From: Chitinophaga pinensis
GTDB taxonomy: Bacteria > Bacteroidota > Bacteroidia > Chitinophagales > Chitinophagaceae
DNA: 38,877 bases
Direction of reading: 5' to 3'
Assembly (NCBI GenBank): GCA_945870835.1
Contig: CAMBTV010000002.1
Coordinates: forward strand, 1 to 38,877
Every line of letters begins with the position of its first letter. The stretch's first letter is position 1. The translations under genes were made by a program, and so were the position numbers. Under the pieces are notes generated by a model. It did no database searches, had not been told where the DNA came from, and worked only from the letters and a program-made list of their open reading frames with translations. This document shows positions 14,641 through 23,512 of the stretch, one piece after another.

Positions 14641-15732
14641 TTATTTTACTTCTTGAATTTCAGTAGGTGCCATATTTGCATTTCTCATAGCGATACCTCT
14701 TGCTGCATTCCCAGCAAAGTTGAGGAATGCTTTTTTAGTAAGCTCGTCATCACTTGCCATTATGGGTATACCGCTATCTCCACCTTCTCGAATAGATTGT
14801 ACAATAGGTATTTGTCCTAAAAAGGGTATATCGAACTCTTCTGCCAAATTTTTCCCTCCATTTTTTCCAAAAATAAAATACTGGTTGTCTGGCAATTCAG
14901 CGGGAGTAAAGTAACTCATATTTTCTACTAGTCCAATTACGGGCACTTTTAATTGGGCTTGTCCAAACATAGCAATTCCTTTTTTTGCATCGGCTAATGC
15001 AACTAGTTGTGGTGTAGTTACTACAATCACTCCTGTAACGGGCACAGATTGTACGATGGTTAAGTGAATATCACCTGTACCAGGAGGCATATCGATCACC
15101 AGATAGTCTAGTTCCCCCCAATTTACTTCGCTAACAAATTGCTTAATTGCACTACTAACCATTGGTCCACGCCATACTACCGCCTGTTTTTCGTCTATCA
15201 GTAGTCCTATACTCATCATTTTAATTCCAAATTTTTCAATGGGCTCTATCAACCCTTTACCATCTACCTCTGTCATCATAGGACGTTCGCCTCTAACACC
15301 AAACATAATGTGTTGGCTAGGCCCGTAGATATCAGCATCCATCAAACCTACTTTGGCGCCTTCTTTTGCTAATGCAAGGGCTAGATTACTTGAAATGGTA
15401 CTTTTTCCAACCCCTCCCTTGCCACTAACCACTGCAATAATGTTTTTTACTCCTCCTAAAATTGATTTGGCATCCTTTCTATTGCTACTAGTATTGCTGG
15501 TAAAATTCACCGTAACCTGCGCCTCTTTGTCTACCAATATTTTCACAGCATTGATGCAGGCATTCATTATCATATCTTTCAAAGGACATGCAGGGGTAGT
15601 AAGTACCACAGTAAAGGAAACTTTTTTACCCTCAATTGCAATGTCTTTAACCATATTGAGCGTTACTAGATCTTTTCCTAAATCCGGTTCCTGTACATTA
15701 CTGAGCGCTCTAAGGATGTCTTCGTTTGTCAT
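14641..15732 (-). CDS. mrp: Mrp/ApbC-family iron-sulfur carrier P-loop ATPase
   Basis: A 363-residue Mrp/NBP35-type protein. An N-terminal MIP18/DUF59 domain (about 1-85) with C49 in TTPACPLKDMI precedes a ParA-like ATPase domain. The deviant Walker A GKGGVGKS is at 104-111, and LMDADIYGPSQH and VIDMPPGTGD are also present. The family carries and inserts Fe-S clusters. The CxxC that binds the bridging cluster in E. coli Apbc/Mrp is absent: the corresponding stretch reads ENMSYFTPAELPDNQYF. The only cysteines are C49 and C59, both in the MIP18 domain. From memory this replacement is common in Bacteroidota. The gene is upstream of pyrF on the same strand with a 185-nt gap, so it is probably transcribed separately. 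Confidence 0.93.
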   Translation of the reverse strand: MTNEDILRALSNVQEPDLGKDLVTLNMVKDIAIEGKKVSFTVVLTTPACPLKDMIMNACINAVKILVDKEAQVTVNFTSNTSSNRKDAKSILGGVKNIIAVVSGKGGVGKSTISSNLALALAKEGAKVGLMDADIYGPSQHIMFGVRGERPMMTEVDGKGLIEPIEKFGIKMMSIGLLIDEKQAVVWRGPMVSSAIKQFVSEVNWGELDYLVIDMPPGTGDIHLTIVQSVPVTGVIVVTTPQLVALADAKKGIAMFGQAQLKVPVIGLVENMSYFTPAELPDNQYFIFGKNGGKNLAEEFDIPFLGQIPIVQSIREGGDSGIPIMASDDELTKKAFLNFAGNAARGIAMRNANMAPTEIQEVK

Positions 15733-16026
15733 CGTTCAATTATTTGTTAAAATGCTATTTTGTATGTAAAATTAATCAATGAAGACTTTACTTTGTTTAT
15801 TAATTGCAGAATGTTGTTATTTTGGATACTCAGCATTATATTATAACTTTAACAGCTTATAAAAACGTTTTTTGAATCGTAATTATTAGTAGTTAGAAAT
15901 TGGAATCTGTGAATAAAGGCTACAAAATTATTGAAGAATGATTTGTTAATGATAGTTTCCAGTAAGTAAGGGGACAATTGATTATTTTTTTTGCAAGCTT
16001 TATATATTATGAAATAACTATAGGTT
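15733..16026. other. intergenic region between divergent mrp and the CarboxypepD_reg gene
   Basis: About 325 nt separate the two start codons. I see no RNA gene. The only ORF of note is a 27-codon plus-strand frame at 15779-15862 encoding a hydrophobic, cysteine-containing peptide, which I do not call as a gene. The right end holds the -7 box of the downstream gene. Confidence 0.4.
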
Positions 16027-16034
16027 TAGCTTTG
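16027..16034 (+). promoter_or_regulatory. candidate -7 box (TAGCTTTG)
   Basis: Exact TAnnTTTG match 23 nt before the ATG of the secreted CarboxypepD_reg-like gene. No -33 TTG at 18-21 nt. Confidence 0.42.
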
Positions 16035-16057
16035 GGCAGCCTCTAAGTAAATAGAAA

Positions 16058-16696
16058 ATGAACAAAATTATATTTTTATTTTTTGTTGCAACCTGTCTTT
16101 TGCCTATCACTTCTAAAGCACAGTTTGAGACTTTTAAAGACTCTGTGGTTCAACTTTATGGAGTTGTTATGACAGCGGATAGTCTGCAAGGTTTACCTTC
16201 AGTAAGTGTGGTAGTAAAAGGTCAAAACAGGGGTACAGTCACTAATAATCAGGGTGTTTTTAGTATCGTCGTTTTGAAGGGGGATCAAATAGAATTTTCA
16301 AGTATAGGGTTTAAGCCCAAATTAATTACTGTTCCCAAAGATATTGAAGGCAATCAATACAGTGTATTGCAACTAATGGTAAATGATACGGTTTATTTAG
16401 CTGCTACCATTATCAAGTCTAGGCCTTCTAGGGAACAATTTGAGAGGGATTTCCTTAGGACAGTTGTTCCTGATGACAAATTGGAAATAGCCCGTAAAAA
16501 CAATGACGAGAGTCGAAGACGACTTTTAATGGCAACATTACCAACCGATGGAAGGGAAGCTGCAGGCAGGTATCTTACCCAACAAGCTGTAAAATCTTAT
16601 TATACAGGACAGGTTCCACCAATGAACATTTTTAATCCATTTGCTTGGAATGAGTTCATACAAGCATGGAAAAGAGGGGACTACAAAAAGAAATAA
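16058..16696 (+). CDS. secreted protein with CarboxypepD_reg-like domain
   Basis: A 212-residue exported protein. A clear signal peptide (about 1-22, ending TSKAQ) is followed by a carboxypeptidase-regulatory-like beta-sandwich (about 33-110). That domain has the hallmark pattern VVMTADSLQGLPSVSVVVKG, NRGTVTNNQGVFSI and IEFSSIGFKPK. It is the fold found at the N-terminus of SusC-type TonB receptors and in many stand-alone Bacteroidota proteins. The C-terminal half (about 125-212) is helical and basic (ESRRRLL) and has no recognisable domain. The specific role is unknown; a periplasmic or outer-membrane-associated location is likely. Monocistronic, upstream of aroK by 90 nt. Confidence 0.82.
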   Translation: MNKIIFLFFVATCLLPITSKAQFETFKDSVVQLYGVVMTADSLQGLPSVSVVVKGQNRGTVTNNQGVFSIVVLKGDQIEFSSIGFKPKLITVPKDIEGNQYSVLQLMVNDTVYLAATIIKSRPSREQFERDFLRTVVPDDKLEIARKNNDESRRRLLMATLPTDGREAAGRYLTQQAVKSYYTGQVPPMNIFNPFAWNEFIQAWKRGDYKKK

Positions 16697-16786
16697 CCTT
16701 CTTCAGCTTCGCTATCAAAAATCAAAACTTAGATAGTATATTCGAAACAAAATTTAGTTTTTCATTTCAGCAAATAAGCTTTAGAC

Positions 16787-17335
16787 ATGATCAGATCAAA
16801 TACAACATCGAAGCCTTTACTGTTAGATAAAAATTACTTTCTTATTGGTTTTATGGGAACTGGAAAATCTCATTGGGGTAAATTATGGGCAGCTGCCAAT
16901 AAGCTAACATTTGTTGATCTAGATGAGTTGATTGAGAAAGAGGAAGATAATACCATTGCTGAAATTTTTGATACGAAGGGGGAAGATTATTTTAGAAAAA
17001 TAGAGAAGGAGTTGTTAAGAAAATCGGGTGAATTGAAAAATACCTTAATAGCCTGTGGGGGAGGTACACCTTGTTTTTTTGAGAATATGCAATGGATGAA
17101 TGATCATGGAGTAACTATTTTTATCCGATCTAGGCCTACTGAAATATTAGATCGAGTGATGGAAGAAAAAGAAAAACGCCCTTTATTAAAAAAATTAAAT
17201 CAAGAGGAGCTTCTTTTTTATATTGAACAAAAACTAAAGGAGCGGGAACCGTTTTATTCCCAGGCTCAAATAAAAGTAGAATCGGATAGCTTGGATGAAA
17301 ATTCATTTGCTAAAATTGTTTCAGATATCCTTTAA
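16787..17335 (+). CDS. aroK: shikimate kinase
   Basis: A 182-residue shikimate kinase. The Walker A is GFMGTGKS at 21-28, the substrate aspartates lie in FVDLDELIE, the shikimate-binding arginine is in DYFRKIEKELL, the glycine-rich triplet is ACGGGTPCF, and the LID arginine is in KEKRPLL. It phosphorylates shikimate at the 3-OH in the chorismate pathway. The length is standard for the family. A short N-terminal extension (MIRSNTTSKPLLLDKNY) precedes the first strand; no better start exists before the P-loop. The DUF423 gene begins 13 nt after its stop, suggesting an operon. Confidence 0.94.
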   Translation: MIRSNTTSKPLLLDKNYFLIGFMGTGKSHWGKLWAAANKLTFVDLDELIEKEEDNTIAEIFDTKGEDYFRKIEKELLRKSGELKNTLIACGGGTPCFFENMQWMNDHGVTIFIRSRPTEILDRVMEEKEKRPLLKKLNQEELLFYIEQKLKEREPFYSQAQIKVESDSLDENSFAKIVSDIL

Positions 17336-17348
17336 TAAATTATTTTTT

Positions 17349-17735
17349 ATGCAAAATTTTTATCTTAAAACGGCTGCTATATTAGGAGCGCTTGCTGTTG
17401 CATTGGGTGCCTTTGGAGCCCATACTTTAAAAAAAATCCTTAGTGATAAGTATCTTGAAGTTTTTGAAACCGCTGTTCGATATCAATTTTATCATGTATT
17501 TGCTTTGATTGCAGTAGGTATTTTACTAAAAGCATTTCCTAATAACCAATTGGTTTGGTCTGGTCGTTTATTTTGCTTTGGAATTTTGATATTCAGTGGC
17601 TCACTTTATCTAATGACTTTATTAGAAGCCATGGGAAAGCATGGATTTCAGTGGTTAGGAGCCATAACCCCTTTGGGAGGTATTTGTTTAATTGCGGGTT
17701 GGATTTTTATGTTAGTGGGTATCGTGAAAGGCTAA
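17349..17735 (+). CDS. DUF423 family membrane protein
   Basis: A 128-residue protein of the DUF423 (YgdD-like) family, with an N-terminal helix containing the family signature LGALAVALGAFGAHTLKK and three further transmembrane helices (about 38-58, 65-85 and 98-120). The function is unknown. The open frame extends back to 17295, overlapping aroK, but the ATG at 17349 matches the family start (MQNFYLKTAAILGAL) and follows the aroK stop by 13 nt, so I use it. It converges on the histidine kinase gene, whose stop overlaps the end of this gene by 4 nt on the opposite strand. Confidence 0.88.
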   Translation: MQNFYLKTAAILGALAVALGAFGAHTLKKILSDKYLEVFETAVRYQFYHVFALIAVGILLKAFPNNQLVWSGRLFCFGILIFSGSLYLMTLLEAMGKHGFQWLGAITPLGGICLIAGWIFMLVGIVKG

Positions 17736-19615
17736 TCTAATTTATTTTTAATTATCACTAGCGTACCATTGTTATTTTCAATACTAAATTCAAGCTGCAT
17801 ATCCTCCATTCTCTTTTTTATATTTTTTATTCCATTTCCGAATTGTCTAAAAACCCCAGTATTAATTCCAATTCCATTATCATGAATACTGAGTACTAAA
17901 TAATTATTTTCTATTTTTAATGTTACTATTACTTCAGTTGCTTTTGAGTGTTTAATGATATTATTTAGTATTTCCTTAATAGCTAAAAAAACATTTCTTC
18001 TTTTTTCTCCATTAACTGTAGTATCAGGTATATTTTCATCAACGTTGATTTGACAGTTGATTCCAGCATCTTCAAAATAGTCAATCCCATAACTTCGTAT
18101 ATAGGCAATCATGTTATGTAATGTATCATTTTCAGGGCTCATCGTCCAGATGATTGAATTCATATTATTGATTAGTTCATTGGCTGAGGAGGATATTTTT
18201 TCAATCTCTGGAATTATATTTCTCCCCATTCTTTTTTTTGCTAATTCACTGTACAACCTGATCGTGGTAATTCCAGCTCCTAGGTCATCATGCATCTCCA
18301 TGCTGATTCTATTTCGCTCATTCTGCTGTGATTGTAAAAGTGCAATCTGAATTTCGAGATTTTTATTTTCCCATTCTTTTTTTAGTGATTCTTGTTCTTT
18401 TATTATTGCTATTAATGAATTTCTTTCTTTGTGTGCAACGCCTATTAAAAATACTGCCAACAATCCCACAAGTCCAATTTCTAAAAATATCATTGAATTA
18501 TCAAAAACTCCAACTTTGGGAAGTAAATCAATGTGTATTAAATAAGCGATAACAGCGCAAAAAACTAATATTAAATTACCTGCAGCAATATATTTTGCTA
18601 ATTTATTAGCTTTTAAAGAATAAAAACTGATATAAAATGCTGCAACGAAAGTCATGAATATTTTAGTGCCATTTTCAACCGCTTCTTGCAGCATAAAGTA
18701 GTTGGTAAAATAAACTATGAATGTGAAGGCGATTAAAATAGCAATCAATAAATATTTTTCTAATTGAAGAATTGAATTGATTAAGGTGAGTTTAACTTTT
18801 GTTTCAAGAAATTCTCTTGAAAAGTCAATATAAAAAATAGTGCCAACTACTAATAAAGCAAATTGAAAATATTCACTAAAAAAACTACTGAATTCACCAC
18901 TTTGGCGTTTGAGAAGTGCATTGAGAAAAATCATTATAAACATTGAGCTGCAGTATAAAAAAACATATAAATAAGTTTTTTTGTTACTACTTTCATAAAG
19001 CTTGCTTACACAAAAGCCCATCATTATTATTAATATTCCACAGGTAATATAAGAAATAGCAGGGTATCCACTTCCATTATAGCGCCTAAGTAGTTTGAAT
19101 TTTTCGAGGTAGTCTGGATTAATAAACGTCGGGGTTAGTTCATTCTTTGACCTCTTACTGAAATTAATTTTTACAATAAATTGAGCTTTTTCTCCCCCAT
19201 TTAATTTTATGGGTTGATACCCGTCTTTACGACTTTCATCATTAAGCTGTATGAATTTATTATTCATCAGCAATTTGTAAATTCTAATCTTTTTGATATA
19301 GGTTCCGCCTAAAAAAAATATTTTTTTTAATGTATCCTGATTGTTTTCTATAAAATATTTCAAATAAATAGTACTGCTAGTCCAACTATTGGGTATTTTC
19401 TTTTCAAGATTATAAGAGGTATTTTTATTCCACTTTTCATTTAAAATGGTCTCCATTGGTAAACTAACTGTGCTGTCTATAAATATTTGATAATTACTAA
19501 TGAGTTGGAATTGGTCTATTTTAGAGATGTTGATAACACTGCTGTCAGTAAGAGGCTGGGCAAATATGCCGCAAGTAAATAGAGATAAGAAACTGCAGAG
19601 TAATAATTTGTTCAA
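17732..19615 (-). CDS. 7TM sensor histidine kinase (HisKA_3/NarL-type)
   Basis: A 627-residue membrane histidine kinase. A signal peptide (about 1-20, GIFAQ) is followed by a periplasmic beta-rich domain resembling the 7TMR-DISM extracellular type (about 25-160). About seven helices follow (roughly 185-395), then a short coiled coil (400-432). The dimerisation domain has phospho-acceptor H442 in MEMHDDLGAGIT, and a HATPase_c domain follows with N551/N552 and DNGIGI at 579-584. The HDDLGAG box fits kinases paired with NarL/LuxR-type regulators, but no response regulator lies in the window. The only start preserving the signal peptide is a TTG at 19615, as an in-frame stop lies about 10 codons upstream with no ATG between. 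The ligand is unknown. Divergent from ftsK. Confidence 0.9.
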   Translation of the reverse strand: MNKLLLCSFLSLFTCGIFAQPLTDSSVINISKIDQFQLISNYQIFIDSTVSLPMETILNEKWNKNTSYNLEKKIPNSWTSSTIYLKYFIENNQDTLKKIFFLGGTYIKKIRIYKLLMNNKFIQLNDESRKDGYQPIKLNGGEKAQFIVKINFSKRSKNELTPTFINPDYLEKFKLLRRYNGSGYPAISYITCGILIIMMGFCVSKLYESSNKKTYLYVFLYCSSMFIMIFLNALLKRQSGEFSSFFSEYFQFALLVVGTIFYIDFSREFLETKVKLTLINSILQLEKYLLIAILIAFTFIVYFTNYFMLQEAVENGTKIFMTFVAAFYISFYSLKANKLAKYIAAGNLILVFCAVIAYLIHIDLLPKVGVFDNSMIFLEIGLVGLLAVFLIGVAHKERNSLIAIIKEQESLKKEWENKNLEIQIALLQSQQNERNRISMEMHDDLGAGITTIRLYSELAKKRMGRNIIPEIEKISSSANELINNMNSIIWTMSPENDTLHNMIAYIRSYGIDYFEDAGINCQINVDENIPDTTVNGEKRRNVFLAIKEILNNIIKHSKATEVIVTLKIENNYLVLSIHDNGIGINTGVFRQFGNGIKNIKKRMEDMQLEFSIENNNGTLVIIKNKLD

Positions 19616-19658
19616 AGCGGATTCTTTTTTTTCAAACTTACATCAATTATTGGATTTT

Positions 19659-19705
19659 AAAACCTTTCCTCCTTCTAAATAGAAGGATTTTTGGGTAAAG
19701 GTTTT
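19659..19705. repeat. composite dyad between the kinase gene and ftsK
   Basis: Nested inverted repeats: AAAACCTTT (19659-19667) with AAAGGTTTT (19697-19705), and inside them CCTTCT (19671-19676) with AGAAGG (19681-19686) around an AAAT loop. It lies in the 107-nt divergent promoter region just upstream of the ftsK -7 box, so it may be a binding site. Confidence 0.5.
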
Positions 19706-19709
19706 TAAT

Positions 19710-19717
19710 TATCTTTG
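19710..19717 (+). promoter_or_regulatory. candidate -7 box (TATCTTTG) for ftsK
   Basis: Exact TAnnTTTG ending 5 nt before the ftsK ATG. The nearest upstream TTTG (19690-19693) leaves only 16 nt, shorter than the usual spacing, and lies within the right half of the composite dyad. Confidence 0.5.
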
Positions 19718-19722
19718 TCTCA

Positions 19723-22203
19723 ATGGCTAATAAAGTTAAATCTACTAAGTCTGATACTCGCATTGAGGAGACATTCAAATCTGACGTCGAAGAAAAAGTA
19801 GCTGTTAAACAGTTGCTAAAAGACGAACGTACTCATAAAATAATAGGTGCTGTCTTTTTATTAATTGCGTTTATGTTGTTCATAGCGTTTTCTTCTTATC
19901 TTTTTACTTGGGCCGAAGATCAAGATAAATTTAGCTATCGTATGTTACTAGCTAATAATATAAAAGTCGAAAATTTATTAGGAACCTTAGGAGCTTTTTT
20001 ATCTGAGATTTTTATACGACATGGTTTTGGAATCGCTTCTTATCTTATTTGTACTACTTTTTTTGTAGTGGGTGTTAATTTATTTTTTAAGAAAAAAGTA
20101 TTTTCATTCAGCAGAAATCTGAAATATCTCATAGTGGGATTACCTTTATTGAGCGTGTCAGCCTCTGTAATAATGAATGGAAATAGATTTCCTTTTGGAG
20201 GGGCTGCAGGTGACGCAAGTAGGGAATGGTTATATATGCGTTTAGGCCAAGTAGGAACCATTGCACTGTTGGCAGTTGGTTTGTTAGGTTATATTATCTG
20301 GCGTTTTAATCCAGTTTTTTCATTGCCATCTAAACCAATCTTAGACAAAGATCCACAGGGTGAAAATGAATCCATTGTTTCTGATAACAACGGTTTAGGT
20401 GATCAATTACTTGATCCTGAAGTAAAGGGAAATTATTTGAAGTCAGACGCAGCAATGCTTTTGATAGATGATCAATACAACACTCTCCTTCAGCATGACA
20501 TTCAAATTATTGAAAAAGAAACTCCATTAGCAGCAATTGAAGAGTCTGAACCAATCATTTATGAACCACCTATTGAATTAAAGCAATCAAAAAATAAAGA
20601 AGCCATTCCTTCTTTAGAGCTTGAAATTAAAACTGTGCCAGAAAAGGTGGATGATGATGATCAATTAATCCCAAAAGCTAAACATTCATCACTTGGTACA
20701 CCCTATGATCCAATATTAGATTTAAGAGATTATAAATATCCAACGCTCGATTTATTGGAAGCTCATGGCAGTGAAAAAATTGTGCAGGACCCTAAAGAAC
20801 TTGAACAGAATAAAACGCAGATTTTAGAAACGCTTAAGAATTATGATATTTCCATTCAAAAAATTACTGCTACAGTTGGTCCTACAGTTACCTTGTACGA
20901 GATTATTCCAGCTGCAGGCGTTAGAATATCTAGGATCAAAAATTTGGAAGATGACATAGCCCTCAGTCTCGCAGCATTGGGAATTCGAATTATTGCCCCT
21001 ATACCTGGAAAAGGAACAATAGGTATTGAAGTGCCCAATACTAAGAAAACAATTGTGAGTATGCGTACATTGCTTTCTTCTGATAAATTTCAAAACAATA
21101 ATTTTTCTCTACCAATAGCCATTGGAAAAAAGATAGACAATGAAAATTTTATAGTAGACTTAGCAAGTATGCCGCATTTATTGATGGCAGGAGCTACTGG
21201 CCAAGGTAAATCTGTAGGACTCAATGCAATATTAGTTTCGTTGTTGTATAAAAAACATCCTTCTCAACTTAAGTTTGTGTTAGTAGATCCTAAAAAGGTA
21301 GAACTGAGTATTTATAAAACTATTGAAAAACACTTTTTAGCAAAGCTTCCCGGGGAAGAAGATGCAATTATTACCGATACAAAAAAAGTAGTACATACAC
21401 TGAATGCATTGTGTATAGAAATGGATAATCGGTACGACCTTTTAAAGGAAGCTGGTTGTAGAAATATTAGGGAGTACAATGAAAAATTCATAGCAAGAAA
21501 ATTAAGTCCAGAAAAAGGTCATCAATTTTTGCCGTTTATTGTTCTGGTAGTGGATGAATTTGCTGATTTGATAATGACAGCAGGCAAAGAGGTTGAAATG
21601 CCTATAGCTAGATTAGCTCAATTGGCTAGGGCAGTTGGAGTCCATTTAATTATTGCCACCCAGCGCCCTAGTGTAAATATTATTACAGGTACTATAAAGG
21701 CAAACTTTCCTGCGAGAATTGCATTCAAGGTAAGTAGTAAAATAGATAGTCGTACAATATTAGACGCAGGGGGAGCAGAACAATTGATTGGTAAGGGAGA
21801 TATGTTGATTAGTCACAATGGTGAGCTAGTTCGATTACAATGCGCTTTTGTAGACACTCCTGAAGTAGATAAAATTGTTGATTTTATTGGAAGTCAGCGC
21901 GGATATACTCAAGCTTTTTTATTGCCTGAATATGTAGATGAAAAAGAAATGGAAGGAAAAGATTTTGATCTGAATGACAAAGATTCTCTTTTTGAAGATG
22001 CCGCTCGATTAATTGTTGCCAGTCAGAGTGGGAGCACTTCTTTATTGCAAAGACGAATGAAACTTGGTTATAATCGAGCAGGAAGGTTGATGGATCAATT
22101 AGAAGCTGCAGGCGTAGTAGGACCAAACCAAGGTAGTAAAGTGAGGGATGTGTTGATTAAAACCGACGCTGAATTACAGGAATATTTGAATAAAGGCCTT
22201 TGA
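19723..22203 (+). CDS. ftsK: DNA translocase FtsK/SpoIIIE
   Basis: An 826-residue FtsK. Four transmembrane helices lie in about 40-195, followed by a variable acidic linker (about 200-335). The alpha/beta motor follows, with Walker A GATGQGKS at 490-497 and a Walker B region with LVVDEFADLIM and IATQRPSVNIITG. The C-terminal winged-helix gamma domain occupies about the last 65 residues (LLQRRMKLGYNRAGRLMDQL). It pumps chromosomal DNA at the division septum and orients it by reading polar motifs through the gamma domain. The linker is short compared with E. coli FtsK, as in most non-enterics. The ATG at 19723 is the only early Met. It converges with murF, 27 nt between stops. Confidence 0.96.
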   Translation: MANKVKSTKSDTRIEETFKSDVEEKVAVKQLLKDERTHKIIGAVFLLIAFMLFIAFSSYLFTWAEDQDKFSYRMLLANNIKVENLLGTLGAFLSEIFIRHGFGIASYLICTTFFVVGVNLFFKKKVFSFSRNLKYLIVGLPLLSVSASVIMNGNRFPFGGAAGDASREWLYMRLGQVGTIALLAVGLLGYIIWRFNPVFSLPSKPILDKDPQGENESIVSDNNGLGDQLLDPEVKGNYLKSDAAMLLIDDQYNTLLQHDIQIIEKETPLAAIEESEPIIYEPPIELKQSKNKEAIPSLELEIKTVPEKVDDDDQLIPKAKHSSLGTPYDPILDLRDYKYPTLDLLEAHGSEKIVQDPKELEQNKTQILETLKNYDISIQKITATVGPTVTLYEIIPAAGVRISRIKNLEDDIALSLAALGIRIIAPIPGKGTIGIEVPNTKKTIVSMRTLLSSDKFQNNNFSLPIAIGKKIDNENFIVDLASMPHLLMAGATGQGKSVGLNAILVSLLYKKHPSQLKFVLVDPKKVELSIYKTIEKHFLAKLPGEEDAIITDTKKVVHTLNALCIEMDNRYDLLKEAGCRNIREYNEKFIARKLSPEKGHQFLPFIVLVVDEFADLIMTAGKEVEMPIARLAQLARAVGVHLIIATQRPSVNIITGTIKANFPARIAFKVSSKIDSRTILDAGGAEQLIGKGDMLISHNGELVRLQCAFVDTPEVDKIVDFIGSQRGYTQAFLLPEYVDEKEMEGKDFDLNDKDSLFEDAARLIVASQSGSTSLLQRRMKLGYNRAGRLMDQLEAAGVVGPNQGSKVRDVLIKTDAELQEYLNKGL

Positions 22204-22230
22204 TTAAAAACGCATTATTGATCCTATAAT

Positions 22231-23508
22231 TTATTCCAATATTTTTTCCATCTGTACACTTCTTGAGCCCTTTACCAGTAATTTTACTCCATTATAAGAT
22301 TGTTTTTGGAGCCATTCTTTTGCTTCCTCTGCTTTTTGAAAGAAAAGATATTCATGAATTATATTTTTGAAATCACCTCCTACCAACACCACCGCTTTCC
22401 AATGATATTGATCAATCAAGTTTATAATAGAACGGTGTTCTGCAATACTTTCATTTCCAAGTTCCATCATAGCACCTAAAAATAATATTTTGTCATCTCC
22501 TTGCATTGATGCAAAATTTTCAATAGCAGCTTTCATACTTGAGGGATTGGCATTGTAGGCATCTAATATAATTTGATTTCCACCCTTTTCTATTAATTGG
22601 GATCTGCTATTTGAGGGTAAATAATGCGCTATTGCATTTTGAATAGCCTCTTCTTTTACAGAAAAATATTTACCTACTGCCACTGCTACTAATACATTTG
22701 GAAGATTATATTCACCTACCAAATTTGTTTTTATATTTTTGATATCAGTACCCCTAGTCATTTCTACTTGTAAAAAATGTCCCAACTTATCAGCTCTACC
22801 TGTAATTTCAGCATTTTCGGTTCCGTAAGTTTTTATTGATGAGATACCAACACTTATTTTTTTGAGGTATTCATAGTCATTCATGATAAAGGCAGTGCCA
22901 CCAGTTATTTTCAAGTAATCAAATAATTCTCCTTTTCCTTTTATTACTCCCTGTTCACCTCCAAATCCCTCTAGATGAGCCTTGCCACAATTGGTGATAA
23001 TGCCATGGGTGGGTAAGGTGTATTGGCAGTAACTTTCTATTTCTTTTTGATGATTAGCTCCCATTTCAATCACTGCTATTTCAGCATCTTTTTTTACTGC
23101 TAAAATTGTGAGAGGTATTCCAATATGATTGTTTAAATTCCCCTTGGTACAATAAGTTTTATAAGTGCTTGCCAACACTTCATTTATCAGCTCTTTGGTA
23201 GTTGTTTTACCATTACTTCCAGTGATTGCTATAAATGGGATGGTAAATTGTTGCCGATGAAATTTGGCTAAATCTTGTAATAATTGAAGCGTGTTTTCTG
23301 TTTCAATTAACCTATTGTCTAAAAAATTCACTGGCTCATCAACAATCACATAGGCAGCACCAGCATCAAGAGCTTCTTTAGCAAAGTGATTTCCATTAAA
23401 ATTGGGTCCCTTTAAGGCAAAAAAAAGGTCTCCAGTCTTTATTTTTCTAGTATCCGTTTGGATGGAGGGGTATTGAATAAAAATAGAATATAATTCTTTT
23501 AGCAGCAT
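22231..23508 (-). CDS. murF: UDP-MurNAc-tripeptide:D-Ala-D-Ala ligase MurF
   Basis: A 425-residue Mur ligase of the MurF type. The N-terminal uridine-binding domain (about 1-90) includes DTRKIKTGDLFFALKG, the ATP-binding loop is ITGSNGKTTTKE (about 95-106), and EMGANHQKEIESYC and the C-terminal DAYNANPSSMKAAIEN mark MurF rather than MurE. It adds D-Ala-D-Ala to the UDP-MurNAc peptide in the cytoplasm. The length is slightly short of the common 440-450 residues. It lies downstream of gldJ on the same strand, but a strong terminator and its own promoter separate them. The ATG at 23508 follows a TTG-N19-TATTTTTG promoter by 4 nt. Confidence 0.95.
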   Translation of the reverse strand: MLLKELYSIFIQYPSIQTDTRKIKTGDLFFALKGPNFNGNHFAKEALDAGAAYVIVDEPVNFLDNRLIETENTLQLLQDLAKFHRQQFTIPFIAITGSNGKTTTKELINEVLASTYKTYCTKGNLNNHIGIPLTILAVKKDAEIAVIEMGANHQKEIESYCQYTLPTHGIITNCGKAHLEGFGGEQGVIKGKGELFDYLKITGGTAFIMNDYEYLKKISVGISSIKTYGTENAEITGRADKLGHFLQVEMTRGTDIKNIKTNLVGEYNLPNVLVAVAVGKYFSVKEEAIQNAIAHYLPSNSRSQLIEKGGNQIILDAYNANPSSMKAAIENFASMQGDDKILFLGAMMELGNESIAEHRSIINLIDQYHWKAVVLVGGDFKNIIHEYLFFQKAEEAKEWLQKQSYNGVKLLVKGSRSVQMEKILE

Positions 23509-23512
23509 GACT

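Noticed and set aside
15353-15769. Plus-strand open frame of 138 codons opposite mrp
   Set aside because: Antisense to the conserved P-loop domain of Mrp, with no recognisable product.
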